A stretch of DNA of 64,000 nt from an uncultured Rothia sp. (GCA_946222285.1 CAMIIP010000003.1:62001-126000), one strand, 5' to 3'; shown: positions 27,788-36,263, numbered from the stretch's first letter. The notes: generated by a model from the letters alone, not told the origin. Program-made: numbers and translations.

Positions 27788-29092
27788 ATGACTTACTCAC
27801 CACGTTACAAAGCCTCAGACCGACCAGCTGTGATTGAAGAGGCTCTTATTCAAATTGGTAGCTGGCTTCTACATACTGTAAAAGCTGAACCCGGTTGGAA
27901 TGAGCTTGTGCTTGATATTAAGCCTTTCTCTGATCAGATTTTTGTACGCATCACTGAATCACGTGAAGATGAAGACTTTGTGGGGAGTATTGGTCCGCTC
28001 AAAAAGGAATCACCGGTTATTCCGGGTATTCAAAAACTTCAGCACGGAGCCTATGACGAGCGTGAGGGTACCTGGTTTACCGCAAGCGTGGTGGTTACCG
28101 CTAAAAATTGGCCTAACCCTGAATATGAAATTGGTGCTGCCTACAATCGTCAGGATGAACCTCAGGACTGGGAAGGTGAAGGCCGACTGACAGCTCGTGA
28201 GCTACGTGCTCACCTTGAAGAATTTCCTCGTGACGAAAACCAGATTCCTGCTTGGGGCGTAGCCCGATTGAACGGGCGGCGACGACCGGAATCTGCAATC
28301 GACTATGAGAAGCCTAATTCCTATCTATCGACAGTTCTGGAGCAGGGCGCGGGAGAGCGCACGGACTTCAACGTAATTAACGTTTTGCGGGCGGCTCTGG
28401 GCGGCGAAATTTTGCTGGATATTTCGGATTCAGACTTTGTTCCTTTGGGCTCTCAGAAGGTCGGTCCGCAATCGGTAATCCGCTATCGAGTTTTGCGATT
28501 GAGCAACGGTGTCCGAGCTCTGTGTCTATATTCAAGTTCTCAATTTGTTTACGAAGAACACTCTCGCCACGGTTCGGAAGGCGAACCTGTGATTCGCCGC
28601 GATTACGTTACTAAAATCTTCCGTGAATTCATTGCCGATAAATCCTGTGACGTGATTGTTGTTGATCCGGGAACAGCACAGGAGTGTTTCATTGAGAAGC
28701 CTCAGGTTGAGTGGGTGTTGAAAACACCTCACAATGAAGCTACTAAGAACGCTCTTTTGGCAGGAAATATGCAAATTCTTCTTGCCTCACTTGTTGCTCC
28801 TGGAGCTGTTCTTCTGATGGGTGTACGCCCGGGAGAAGATACTCCGGTCTTTGTTCCGGCTCCTGAGGGCGAAAAGCCTAATACTATGCTGGTGTTCACC
28901 TCCGCAGCAGAAATCGCCGCTCTTGATCCTTCGCTAGAGGTGCGTTCTGCTCCGGCACTCGATATTCTCAAGTTTGCAGAGCAACTTAAAGTTACCGCAG
29001 TCCGTATCAATGCAATGAACCCGTCTGCAACCCTTCCCATGAAGCAGGTGCGCGAACTTATCGCGATTGTTGACGCATCGGTTGCCGCCTAG
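27788..29092 (+). CDS. YezG-like N-terminus plus two SseB-like domains
   Basis: This is a 434-residue protein. Residues 12-160 resemble YezG-type immunity proteins: a WNELVLDIKPF strand and the typical YNRQDEPQDW segment followed by LTARELRAHLEEF. Residues 195-310 and 318-430 look like tandem SseB N-terminal-type repeats (VLRALCLYSSSQF-like and MLVFTSAAEIAALDP). No signal peptide or helix is seen. SseB and YezG folds occur in contexts of secretion and toxin immunity, but no toxin gene is nearby. Domain calls rest on recognition by eye, and the biological role is unknown. Confidence 0.65.
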   Translation: MTYSPRYKASDRPAVIEEALIQIGSWLLHTVKAEPGWNELVLDIKPFSDQIFVRITESREDEDFVGSIGPLKKESPVIPGIQKLQHGAYDEREGTWFTASVVVTAKNWPNPEYEIGAAYNRQDEPQDWEGEGRLTARELRAHLEEFPRDENQIPAWGVARLNGRRRPESAIDYEKPNSYLSTVLEQGAGERTDFNVINVLRAALGGEILLDISDSDFVPLGSQKVGPQSVIRYRVLRLSNGVRALCLYSSSQFVYEEHSRHGSEGEPVIRRDYVTKIFREFIADKSCDVIVVDPGTAQECFIEKPQVEWVLKTPHNEATKNALLAGNMQILLASLVAPGAVLLMGVRPGEDTPVFVPAPEGEKPNTMLVFTSAAEIAALDPSLEVRSAPALDILKFAEQLKVTAVRINAMNPSATLPMKQVRELIAIVDASVAA

Positions 29093-29127
29093 ATTAGAGC
29101 AATAAAATGAGGCTATGCCTCGAAGAT

Positions 29128-29658
29128 TTATGAGTAAGAAGCTGAGCCCAGTATAGATTGGGCTTCAGCTTCTTGCTGTATAGCGAGGTTATGTTCAGCT
29201 TTAGTTTGGCAGTCTTTGCAAATACCTTGGTAGAGCACGTCTGCTGATAATAAAACCATGCCGTGCCTATTGCTGGGAGTAAGGCAGGGAGCTTGACCAA
29301 TAGCGCAGTCTACATCCTCGACTTTTCCACAGCGAATACAAAAAGCGTGGTGATGGTTATCGCCTATACGCGTTTCGTAGAGCGCCGGAGTTCCAGGAGG
29401 TTCAAATCTGCTGAGCATTCCAATTTCGGCTAAATCGGCAAGCACCACGTAGACAGATTGAACCCTCATCGTGGGAATTTCTTGACGCACAATATTGACA
29501 ATGATGTCAGCGGTGGAATGGGGGCTTTGTTGAACTGCTCGTAACACGGCAAGGCGTTGTTTAGTAACGCGGCGACCTTTATTACGTAGCGTTGTTGACC
29601 ATGCGTCAGTGAGTCTATCCGGTGTGAGTGCTGAATCTTGATGCACAAAAGCCTCCAA
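29128..29658 (-). CDS. Fur-family metalloregulator
   Basis: This is a 176-residue regulator. Residues 15-90 are a winged helix (GRRVTKQRLAVLRAV). The dimerisation domain has the metal motif NHHHAFCIRCGKVEDVDC and a second CxxC near the end (CKDCQ) forming the structural zinc site. This layout fits a PerR/FurA or Zur-like protein; the sequence alone does not say which metal or signal it senses. The C-terminal extension after CKDC is about 25 residues. It converges with the SseB-type gene. Upstream lies a 725-base region without a clear gene. Confidence 0.88.
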   Translation of the reverse strand: MEAFVHQDSALTPDRLTDAWSTTLRNKGRRVTKQRLAVLRAVQQSPHSTADIIVNIVRQEIPTMRVQSVYVVLADLAEIGMLSRFEPPGTPALYETRIGDNHHHAFCIRCGKVEDVDCAIGQAPCLTPSNRHGMVLLSADVLYQGICKDCQTKAEHNLAIQQEAEAQSILGSASYS

Positions 29659-29839
29659 ATCTGAGATGTACTACAGAAAAATTCTATTTTGAATTACTCA
29701 CAATAACAAATTGATGGAGTGAAATCCCCTTAGGTTCAAGGGAAAGATGGGTATAAACCCTTCCTTAAAAAACTTTTTAAATAATTTTTTATTTTTCCGT
29801 CACGAATCGTTACGAGATCGCTCTTATCTAGTGACGGTG

Positions 29840-30190
29840 TAAAAACCGTTCTTCATATCAAATGCTTGTGGTGTTTGTGCCGCTTTGAGAAACAGTTCTC
29901 TTCGCACCGGCGGTAACAGCTTCAAGATCTGCTACGAAGCAGAATATGATGGTGGTTCTTATTGGGGAATAGGAGCCAAATACAAATTAGGTATGCAATA
30001 CCGGATATATCGCAAGAATGCAGATAAGTGCCGGCATTGCTCAACCTTTCGCAAAGGAACAAAAGGGGTCGCATCCTTTTGGTAACGAAGCGGAGGGTAG
30101 AAATATCTCAAAGAAGAGATAGGCACGTATGCCGCACCGAGTGTAAGCTCGAAACGGACCTGCACTGTAGGGAGTGCAGGTCCGTTATAT
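29840..30190 (+). ncRNA. Candidate structured RNA in a 725-base gene-free region
   Basis: The 725 bases 29659-30383 hold no convincing gene. Within them there is a row of short hairpins: GCTTC/GAAGC (29919-29940), GGTAT-GCA-ATACC (29990-30002), CCTTT-CGC-AAAGG (30045-30057), CAAAAGG/CCTTTTG (30060-30081), TATCTC/GAGATA (30104-30121) and CGAG/CTCG (30138-30151). A very strong 13-bp terminator follows. This suggests a transcribed RNA on the plus strand. I could not match it to tmRNA, RNase P RNA or SRP RNA. It could be a 6S-like or other regulatory RNA, or chance hairpins. The boundaries are approximate. Confidence 0.4.
30154..30190 (+). terminator. Strong intrinsic terminator with no obvious gene before it
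   Basis: This is a perfect 13-bp stem ACGGACCTGCACT and complement (30154-30166 with 30173-30185), a 6-base loop, then TATATTT. The nearest annotated plus-strand gene ends more than 1 kb upstream, with a minus-strand gene in between, so it should end an unannotated transcript. Confidence 0.8.
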
Positions 30191-30282
30191 TTCCAAAATT
30201 TTAAGTATGCCTGAAGGGTCTGCACATCATTTTCTCAGGTATATTTGTTGTTGTGCCCTCCAATGGGTCCACAGTATGCTGG

Positions 30283-30312
30283 GTGATACAAGTGATTAAA
30301 GTGGGCTATAAT
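30283..30312 (+). promoter_or_regulatory. Candidate promoter of the ECF sigma fusion gene
   Basis: A consensus TATAAT (30307-30312) is preceded by GTGATA (30283-30288) with an 18-base spacer. Transcription from here would give a leader of about 65 bases before the ATG at 30384, which has an AGGAA site. Confidence 0.45.
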
Positions 30313-30383
30313 AAGGTTGGGCAAAAGTAGAGTTCGATTTTCGCGATAGAAAGCGAATACACCAGAGAAACATAGGAACAAAA

Positions 30384-32738
30384 ATGCAAACGCAACATAC
30401 GCTAGCGGGTTCTGGGGGAAGAACCGACGAAGTTCTACTTTTAGAAGTTCTCGATGGCAAGCTTGAGGCATACGGTGAGCTCTATGAGCGTTATTACCCG
30501 ATGGCTCGCGCCATCGCTTTCAAGCACACTTCAAATGCAACTCGGGTCGACGATATAGTCTCCGAGGCGTTTGCGCGTATCCTTCAGGCTCTGAAAAATG
30601 GAAAGGGCCCCCACTCTTATATGGGCGGTTACCTTGCTACTACTATTGCTCACCTTGCCGGCGAGCACGGTCTGCTTGCGCAGAAAGAAATTCCCAGTGA
30701 ACAAGAACACCTTGAGTCAATGGGCACTCTTGATGAAACCGTTATTCAGTTGCATGAGTCCGATGAAGTTATTTCAGCTTTCACTTCGCTTCCTGAACGA
30801 TGGCAAACTGTACTGTGGCTAACCGAGATTGAAGCTCGCAAACCTCGCGAGATAGCTGCAGCGATGAACCTCAGCCCTAATGCTGTTTCTGCCCTCGCCG
30901 TCCGCGCTAAAGAAAGTCTCCGAGAAGGTTTTCTGCGTGCTCATCAGAATTCTCCAGCAACTCCGGACTGCAATCGCTTTTCTTCCCACATTAGCCCCTA
31001 CGTTCGTGGTTCATTGAGTCAGAAACGCTCAGACGCCCTGCGTTCACATATGGAAACCTGTAACTATTGCACTTCTGAATACCTTTCTCTTGTGGGTATC
31101 AACAAATCCATGCGTAGCTGGATTTTTCCCGTGCTGGCGGGTCTCTCTATCTGGACCACGGACGGAGCAGCAATTGTTGCTCCACTGGCAATGACGACGG
31201 CTGCCGACCCGCAAATCGTCAGCGCACCGGCTCAGAGCTTGGTGGGATCCGGTTCTACTTCCCATCACACATTTTCGCTGCTTTCGCCAAAGAGCTGGGG
31301 AACTTCTCATCAGTTGCTTGCGGGTGCAGCGACTCTTACTGCTGCTGTAGTTGCAATTTCTGGTGGAATGGTAATTTCTAATCCTTCTCATGAAGTACCC
31401 CCGCGGGTAGCAACTGAAGATTACTCAACAAACACTCCAGTTGATGCTTCTCAAAAAACACCCACAGAGCGACAGGAAGAAAAACCTGCACCTTTAGGCG
31501 TGCAATTCGACTCTAATCCTTTCAATAGTTTTGCGGCGGAAAGCCAGGCGAAGGCTGCTGAATCTGCAATCGAATCGGCTTTTGACGATCTGGTAAAGGG
31601 GGGAGAAGCCGACACTCGTGATATTGCTGTTTTAGCAGGCGCTGCCGCTCCTCTTAATCTTCGCGATATTGCTGAGGCTACTCTGTCTTCTGATGTGGCT
31701 AAAGAAAGTATTCTTGATAAAGATACTCGTGCGGTAGAAGATAGCTCAAGCACTGAAAAATCTGTAGATGACTCCAAAAATCGTCCTGCTATCGCTGACG
31801 ATGTAGAGCAACCTTCCGCTTCAAATATCATTGCAAACGACGAAACTACGCCTGCTTCCGATGCCTCTGACTCGGAAAGTAATGATAAAGCCGGCAATGA
31901 GGGAAAAGATCCTGAGTCCCAATTACCAGGCGATGAGAGTAACGGAAAAACCGGCGAAACAGACGACTCAAAACCTAAGGGTCCATCACGTGAGCCCGTT
32001 GGTAATGGAGACGGAGGCATTTCAACTACACCTGGCCCCTCCACACCGGGAGGAAACGTTGACGGACAACCGACAACTCCAGTAGTTCCTGGGGATTCTA
32101 CAGGTTCTGCTGATCCAGCGGTTCCTGGATCTCCTACAGACCCAGAGGCTCCCGCAACAGGAACCCCTGCTGATCCAACGGTTCCCGTGGATCCCACAGG
32201 ATCAGAAACCCCTGTAGAGACTCCCGTAACAGATCCGGCTGATACTGGTATTACCCTACCTGCCGTCATTGGCGCAGATGGGTCTGCACCCGGCGGGACT
32301 GAGCCGAATGGCAACGGATCCGCCCCCGGGGGTGAGGTTACTAAACCTGTCAGTGACATTATTGAGCCTGTAGCCGACATCATTGAGCCCATCAGCGACG
32401 TCATCGCACCTATCGCTGATATCACCAAACCCGTAGCTGACCCTGTTGATTCTGATAAGCCAGCAGGTAACGATAAGAAGCCTGCTAAGCCAAAGTTCGT
32501 TCCGGGCTGGTATGGAAACATTGGCTTTAATTTTTGGTTTGCGAGTGTTCCCTGGCAAAATGTTGGTCTAGACGGAGCTGCTAGCAATCAAAAGTGTTAT
32601 GTTGAATACAGCATCAACGGATCTACCTACGGTGGCGTTCGCTATATCCCTTCTGAGGCTCTGAACTCGCCATACACCAATTATTCTCTAGCCGGTGTTT
32701 TAGGCTATGACCAAGTTCTTTCCGTTACCTGCATCTAG
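30384..32738 (+). CDS. ECF sigma factor fused to zinc motif, membrane helices and surface domain
   Basis: This is a single 784-residue protein. Residues 20-95 are sigma region 2 and 110-185 are region 4 (LPERWQTVLWL, then an HTH with LSPNAVSALAVRAKESLR). Residues 196-232 carry an anti-sigma-type zinc motif, H222-x3-C226-x2-C229. Hydrophobic segments lie at about 246-270 and 310-332. Then follow about 370 disordered Pro/Thr/Asp/Ser-rich residues, five 7-residue repeats (654-688), and a C-terminal domain of about 80 residues with two cysteines. This resembles ECF groups such as ECF53 with C-terminal membrane extensions. It is inferred to be a sigma factor held at the membrane and released by proteolysis; signal and targets are unknown. 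Confidence 0.85.
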   Translation: MQTQHTLAGSGGRTDEVLLLEVLDGKLEAYGELYERYYPMARAIAFKHTSNATRVDDIVSEAFARILQALKNGKGPHSYMGGYLATTIAHLAGEHGLLAQKEIPSEQEHLESMGTLDETVIQLHESDEVISAFTSLPERWQTVLWLTEIEARKPREIAAAMNLSPNAVSALAVRAKESLREGFLRAHQNSPATPDCNRFSSHISPYVRGSLSQKRSDALRSHMETCNYCTSEYLSLVGINKSMRSWIFPVLAGLSIWTTDGAAIVAPLAMTTAADPQIVSAPAQSLVGSGSTSHHTFSLLSPKSWGTSHQLLAGAATLTAAVVAISGGMVISNPSHEVPPRVATEDYSTNTPVDASQKTPTERQEEKPAPLGVQFDSNPFNSFAAESQAKAAESAIESAFDDLVKGGEADTRDIAVLAGAAAPLNLRDIAEATLSSDVAKESILDKDTRAVEDSSSTEKSVDDSKNRPAIADDVEQPSASNIIANDETTPASDASDSESNDKAGNEGKDPESQLPGDESNGKTGETDDSKPKGPSREPVGNGDGGISTTPGPSTPGGNVDGQPTTPVVPGDSTGSADPAVPGSPTDPEAPATGTPADPTVPVDPTGSETPVETPVTDPADTGITLPAVIGADGSAPGGTEPNGNGSAPGGEVTKPVSDIIEPVADIIEPISDVIAPIADITKPVADPVDSDKPAGNDKKPAKPKFVPGWYGNIGFNFWFASVPWQNVGLDGAASNQKCYVEYSINGSTYGGVRYIPSEALNSPYTNYSLAGVLGYDQVLSVTCI
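32343..32447 (+). repeat. Five tandem 21-base repeats in the ECF fusion gene
   Basis: Five consecutive 7-codon units read KPVSDII, EPVADII, EPISDVI, APIADIT and KPVADPV. DNA identity between units is only moderate, so this is an old or selected repeat. It lies just before the C-terminal domain in the predicted extracellular part. Confidence 0.8.
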
Positions 32739-32758
32739 TAGGCAACTGGAATTTTTTC

Positions 32759-32790
32759 AAAGAACCCTGCCTCGTGCAGGGTTCTTTTTC
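32759..32790 (+). terminator. Intrinsic terminator of the ECF fusion gene
   Basis: This is a perfect 12-bp stem AAAGAACCCTGC and complement with the 5-base loop CTCGT, continuing into a T-run (TTCTTTTTC). It starts 20 bases after the stop codon. Confidence 0.9.
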
Positions 32791-32878
32791 ATGGAGAGCA
32801 AAACCTCTGCTTTCGTGCAGATATGCCAGGTAGCCTAATTACAAGGCCTGCGATTGTTGATTATGAGGAGTGTCGCAA

Positions 32879-33769
32879 GTGCATAAACATCACAATGGTA
32901 TGAAAACAGCCCTGTTATTGGGTGGCATGGTGGGCTTGCTACTGCTCTTTGGCGCAATGTTGGCAGGACTAACCCGTAGCAGTTTCTTTATCTGGCTCTT
33001 TGTGCTCTTTAGCGTGGGAATGGTTGCCTATTCCTACTGGAATTCAGATAAAATCGCCATTCGTTCTATGAATGCTTATCCGGTAACGCGTGAGCAGGTC
33101 CCGGGGCTTTACAAGATTGTAGAAGAGCTTTCTATCAAAGCTAATCAGCCCATGCCTCGGCTTTTTGTGGCACCCTCTCTGACTCCTAATGCCTTTGCGA
33201 CAGGTCGAAATCCTAAAAATTCAGCGGTATGTGCTACCGAAGGGATTCTCCAGTTGCTCGACGAGCGCGAGATGCGCGGGGTGATTGGGCACGAGCTGAT
33301 GCACGTTTACAACCGGGATATTCTGACCAGCTCCATTGCTTCGGCTATTGCCGCGGTGATTACTTCTATCGCCCAGTATTTGGGTTTTGCCGGTATCTTT
33401 GGTGGAAACAACCGCGAAGGTGGCGGTGGCAATGTGCTGGTTGCAATGTTAATGGCGTTTCTTGCTCCTATAGCCACCGGAGTTATTCAGATGGCGGTAA
33501 GCCGTACTCGCGAATACGATGCGGATGAAGACGGCGCTCGTTTGACTGAAGATCCTCTTGCTCTGGCTTCGGCTTTGCATAAGCTTCAGACCGGAAATAG
33601 TCGATATCCACTTGCTGCTGATAATCAGAATGTGGTATCTACAGCGGCAATGATGATTGCAAATCCTTTCCGTGGTCGCGATCTTCAAAAGCTCATGTCT
33701 ACCCATCCTCCTATGGAAGACCGCATAGCTCGTCTGGAAAATCAAGCACGTCAGATGGGGCAACTCTAA
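32879..33769 (+). CDS. htpX: HtpX-type M48 membrane metalloprotease
   Basis: This protein has zinc-metalloprotease motif HELMH (residues 138-142 from this start) with the third ligand Glu in REYDADEDGA. Two N-terminal helices and two more after the active site anchor it in the membrane, active site facing the cytoplasm. HtpX degrades damaged membrane proteins. GTG at 32879 is preferred over GTG at 32870 because GAGGAG (32865-32870) is then correctly spaced; the protein then starts MHKHHNG, as usual for actinobacterial HtpX, and has 296 residues. A bidirectional terminator follows. Confidence 0.93.
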   Translation: MHKHHNGMKTALLLGGMVGLLLLFGAMLAGLTRSSFFIWLFVLFSVGMVAYSYWNSDKIAIRSMNAYPVTREQVPGLYKIVEELSIKANQPMPRLFVAPSLTPNAFATGRNPKNSAVCATEGILQLLDEREMRGVIGHELMHVYNRDILTSSIASAIAAVITSIAQYLGFAGIFGGNNREGGGGNVLVAMLMAFLAPIATGVIQMAVSRTREYDADEDGARLTEDPLALASALHKLQTGNSRYPLAADNQNVVSTAAMMIANPFRGRDLQKLMSTHPPMEDRIARLENQARQMGQL

Positions 33770-33786
33770 CTCTTGCTGATTGTATC

Positions 33787-33830
33787 TATAGAGAAGGACG
33801 GCGCGAGCTACAGCGCCGTCCTTCTCTATA
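33787..33830. terminator. Bidirectional terminator between htpX and the YajQ gene
   Basis: This is a perfect 18-bp stem (33787-33804 with 33813-33830) with an 8-base loop, flanked by AT-rich sequence. It is shared by two converging genes. Confidence 0.88.
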
Positions 33831-33852
33831 AGCAGTGAGTATGCTAAATAAT

Positions 33853-34344
33853 TTAGCGGTAGTTCACGAACTGCAGATCGACTTCGAGATCTGAGCTCTT
33901 GAGCAGGGCTATAATTTCTTGTAAATCGTCGCGAGATTTGGAAGAAACACGCAACTCATCGCCCTGAATATTGGCCTTGACGCCCTTGGGGCCTTCATCA
34001 CGGATCAGTTTAGTGATTTTTTTAGCCTGATCTTGGGCGATACCTTCTTTGATGGTGCTCTCAATACGAGTTTCTTTGCCTGAGGGGTAGGGGTCTCCAA
34101 CCTCTAAGGACTTGAGAGAAATTCCTCGCTTGACGAGCTTTGACTGGAAAACGTCTAGTACTGCAAGCGCACGTTCTTCGGAGTTAGCTTTAATCATGAT
34201 TTTCTCGCCGGAGAAATCTATGGATGCGCCGACGCCGCGAAAATCGTAGCGCTGTTCAATTTCTTTGGATGCTTGGTTTAGTGCGTTAGAAACTTCTTGT
34301 TTGTCTACTTTTGAGACAACATCGAATGATGATTCGCTGGCCAT
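33853..34344 (-). CDS. YajQ-family nucleotide-binding protein
   Basis: This is a 163-residue protein that opens with [21 protein letters not shown] and RYDFRG, the conserved YajQ N-terminus, and carries the second repeat with [17 protein letters not shown]. The fold is two ferredoxin-like domains. Some homologues bind cyclic di-GMP; others have been linked to RNA or phage regulator binding. The role here is unknown. It is monocistronic, with tRNA-Tyr about 210 bases away on the other strand. Confidence 0.93.
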   Translation of the reverse strand: MASESSFDVVSKVDKQEVSNALNQASKEIEQRYDFRGVGASIDFSGEKIMIKANSEERALAVLDVFQSKLVKRGISLKSLEVGDPYPSGKETRIESTIKEGIAQDQAKKITKLIRDEGPKGVKANIQGDELRVSSKSRDDLQEIIALLKSSDLEVDLQFVNYR

Positions 34345-34554
34345 TGTTCACCTCGGTTTAAATTGGATTATGTGGTGCTTGGGTATGAGAATTCTATCGA
34401 GAAAACCTCTCGGTGTAGAAGTAGGAATTGCTTCGATACGTGGGTAGTAAAAGTTGCTTTTGTCACAATCTTTGATCTTGATTTTGGTTTTGCGAATTTA
34501 TTAGGTAGTGTTATCACGTTCGCTCTTGCGAATGAGTACCGATTACTTGGTCTC

Positions 34555-34636
34555 GGCAGATTACCCGAGCGGCCAAAGGGGGCTGACTGTAAATCAGCTG
34601 GCACTGCCTACGGGGGTTCGAATCCCTCATCTGCCA
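34555..34636 (+). tRNA. tRNA-Tyr (GTA)
   Basis: This is an 82-base type II tRNA with a long variable arm. The acceptor stem GGCAGAT pairs with ATCTGCC, the anticodon loop contains TGTAAAT with anticodon GTA, and the T-arm has GGTTCGAATCC. CCA is not fully encoded. An intrinsic terminator follows. Confidence 0.95.
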
Positions 34637-34644
34637 CAGAAATA

Positions 34645-34681
34645 AAATCCCGATCTGATATCAGATCGGGATTTTTGTTTT
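34645..34681 (+). terminator. Intrinsic terminator after tRNA-Tyr
   Basis: This is a perfect 12-bp stem ATCCCGATCTGA and complement (34647-34658 with 34661-34672), a 2-base gap at the apex, then TTTTGTTTT. Confidence 0.9.
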
Positions 34682-34787
34682 AAAGAATTTTTAACAGATC
34701 TGTTGATGTGCGTGAGGGCTCCCATAGCTCTTCATTGTCAGCATAAAAAGGTTGGAACTTGCTCTCAAGGCGGGTAGGGTGAAGACT

Positions 34788-35171
34788 ATGTCTACACTAG
34801 AAATTACTCAAGAAAATCTCAATCAAACAGTGGAAAACAGTGACATCTTGTTCCTGGATTTCTGGGCTGATTGGTGCGGTCCTTGCAAGCAATTTTCGCC
34901 TGTCTACGAAGAAGCTTCTGATCAGCACGAAGATATTACCTTTGGCAAAGTAGATACCGAGGCTCAGCAGGAGCTGGCCGCTGCCGCTGGAATCACGTCC
35001 ATTCCTACGCTGATGGCATTTCGCGAGGGCATCCTCGTCTTCTCCCAGCCCGGTGCGCTGAACAATTCACAGTTCGATCAGGTCATCAAGGCTGTTCGTG
35101 AATTGGATATGGCAGAGGTTCGCCAGCAGGTTGAAGAAGCTCAGAAAGAGCAGGGCGGGCAACAAGCCTAG
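34788..35171 (+). CDS. trxA: Thioredoxin
   Basis: This is a 127-residue thioredoxin with the active site FWADWCGPC (C30 and C33) and the cis-proline ITSIPTL. The ATG at 34788 is chosen because AGGGTGAAG lies just upstream and the domain begins there; an in-frame codon at 34752 would add residues not found in the family. A short Gln/Glu-rich tail follows the fold. It is a cytoplasmic disulfide reductase, which could also feed electrons to CcdA. It is monocistronic. Confidence 0.93.
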   Translation: MSTLEITQENLNQTVENSDILFLDFWADWCGPCKQFSPVYEEASDQHEDITFGKVDTEAQQELAAAAGITSIPTLMAFREGILVFSQPGALNNSQFDQVIKAVRELDMAEVRQQVEEAQKEQGGQQA

Positions 35172-35223
35172 AATCTAGGCGTTATGCTCTAGAGCCTGTG
35201 CAGATGCAGAGCGAATTGATAAG

Positions 35224-35257
35224 AAGGGCTAGTTCTTTATGGAGAACTAGCCCTTTT
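35224..35257. terminator. Bidirectional terminator after trxA
   Basis: This is a perfect 13-bp stem AAGGGCTAGTTCT and complement (35224-35236 with 35243-35255), a 6-base loop, then TT. It separates trxA from the converging glycosylase remnant. Confidence 0.85.
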
Positions 35258-35263
35258 GACCTA

Positions 35264-36263
35264 TTAACGACGACGATGGTCTTGTGGGGAGTATCTGGGA
35301 GCTCGGCGCGGTTCTTGAATTCTGGCGGCTTTGATGAGTGCTACTACTCGGTTTCGGTTGCCTGCAAAAGGTGCGAGTAGCTCAACCATGCGCCGATCAT
35401 CGACTCGCTGACCTTCAAAAACCCAACCGACATGGTGGGCAAGATGAAAGTCTCCGATACTGATTGCATCGGGGTGGCCGTGCGTGCGTTGTAAGACTTC
35501 AGCAATAGTCCACGGACCAATGCCTCTTATGCTTGCCAATGCTCGGGCAAGTTGCAGGGACGACTGTTCTTCACCAATTTTTTCAATGCTTTGTGCTCGG
35601 CGAGCGAGTTCTACTATGGTTGCTGAACGTGCCTGATCGTAGCCGGCTCGATGCCACACCCACGAAGGTAGAGAGGCAAAGATAGCGGGGGAGGGAAAAA
35701 ACACCAGTCCCTGAGGTTGATCTGCTAGACCGGTTGCAGGGACAGGGGTGGCGGTTTGACGTAGGATGGCGCGAAGTCCGCCCATTGCTCTATCCCGGTG
35801 ACTCGCTGTTCGGTAATAGAGGCGACTGCATTCTTGAAGACCTCTCCGGTAGCTCCTAATCTTACCCCCCCGGGTGTTCCTGCCGAGAGCGAATGAGCGA
35901 TGGGGGAAGAAGTCTCCAAGCAGCAGATTTCTCAAAGGTCTCCCAATTATCTAACGTACCCACCCAGCGGTGCATTAAAGATAATGCTGTCTCTATATCT
36001 GTTAATGCCTGTGAAGTGCGTTCTGACCACAAACGAACATCGATAGGGGCAAGATACGTTTCAGCCAGCGTGCTCGCTTCAGCTTTTTTCTGATGAAATC
36101 TCACAATAATATTGGTGGAGCCTTGCGCTGTCGTTGTCCATAGAGCATCTGGATTGCTACCTGTGTGAGTGAGCGGATCTGAATTTCCCCGTTTCCACGC
36201 AGAAACCACGTTACGTAAGTTAATGGGAAAAGGTGGGGTAATTCGTACGGAGGTTGAATACAC
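35264..36263 (-). pseudogene. AlkA-type 3-methyladenine DNA glycosylase with two frameshifts
   Basis: Three minus-strand frames together make one glycosylase. Frame A (36263 to about 35865) gives the N-terminal domain up to RSRQEHPG. Frame B (about 35870-35776) gives VRLGATGEVFKNAVASITEQ, the usual start of the HhH domain. Frame C (about 35780-35264) continues with RAILRQ, the helix-hairpin-helix SIRGIGPWTIAEV and the catalytic Asp region SIGDFHLAHHV. The first break is in a run of seven G (35865-35871, C on plus) where five would restore the frame; the second, near 35778-35783, lacks one base. With both corrected the gene is 333 codons including the stop, normal for actinobacteria. It is a real pseudogene or carries sequencing errors. 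Confidence 0.82.
35865..35871. repeat. C7/G7 run at a frameshift
   Basis: Seven consecutive C on the plus strand coincide with the first frame break in the glycosylase gene. Five or eight bases would keep the frame; homology favours five. Confidence 0.9.

Noticed and set aside
29885..30225. Two overlapping ORFs of 66 and 88 codons on opposite strands in the gene-free region
   Set aside because: No good ribosome binding site, Tyr/Arg-rich composition unlike neighbours, and hairpins run through both; a structured RNA or non-coding DNA fits better.
31451..32587. 378-codon open frame antisense to the sigma fusion gene
   Set aside because: Its Ser/Pro/Gly/Val-rich product mirrors the low-complexity linker on the plus strand; no start signal or recognisable domain.
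35264..36263. Programmed ribosomal frameshifting as the explanation for the split glycosylase
   Set aside because: Two shifts would be needed, no slippery-site-plus-pseudoknot arrangement is apparent, and the family is normally a single frame.
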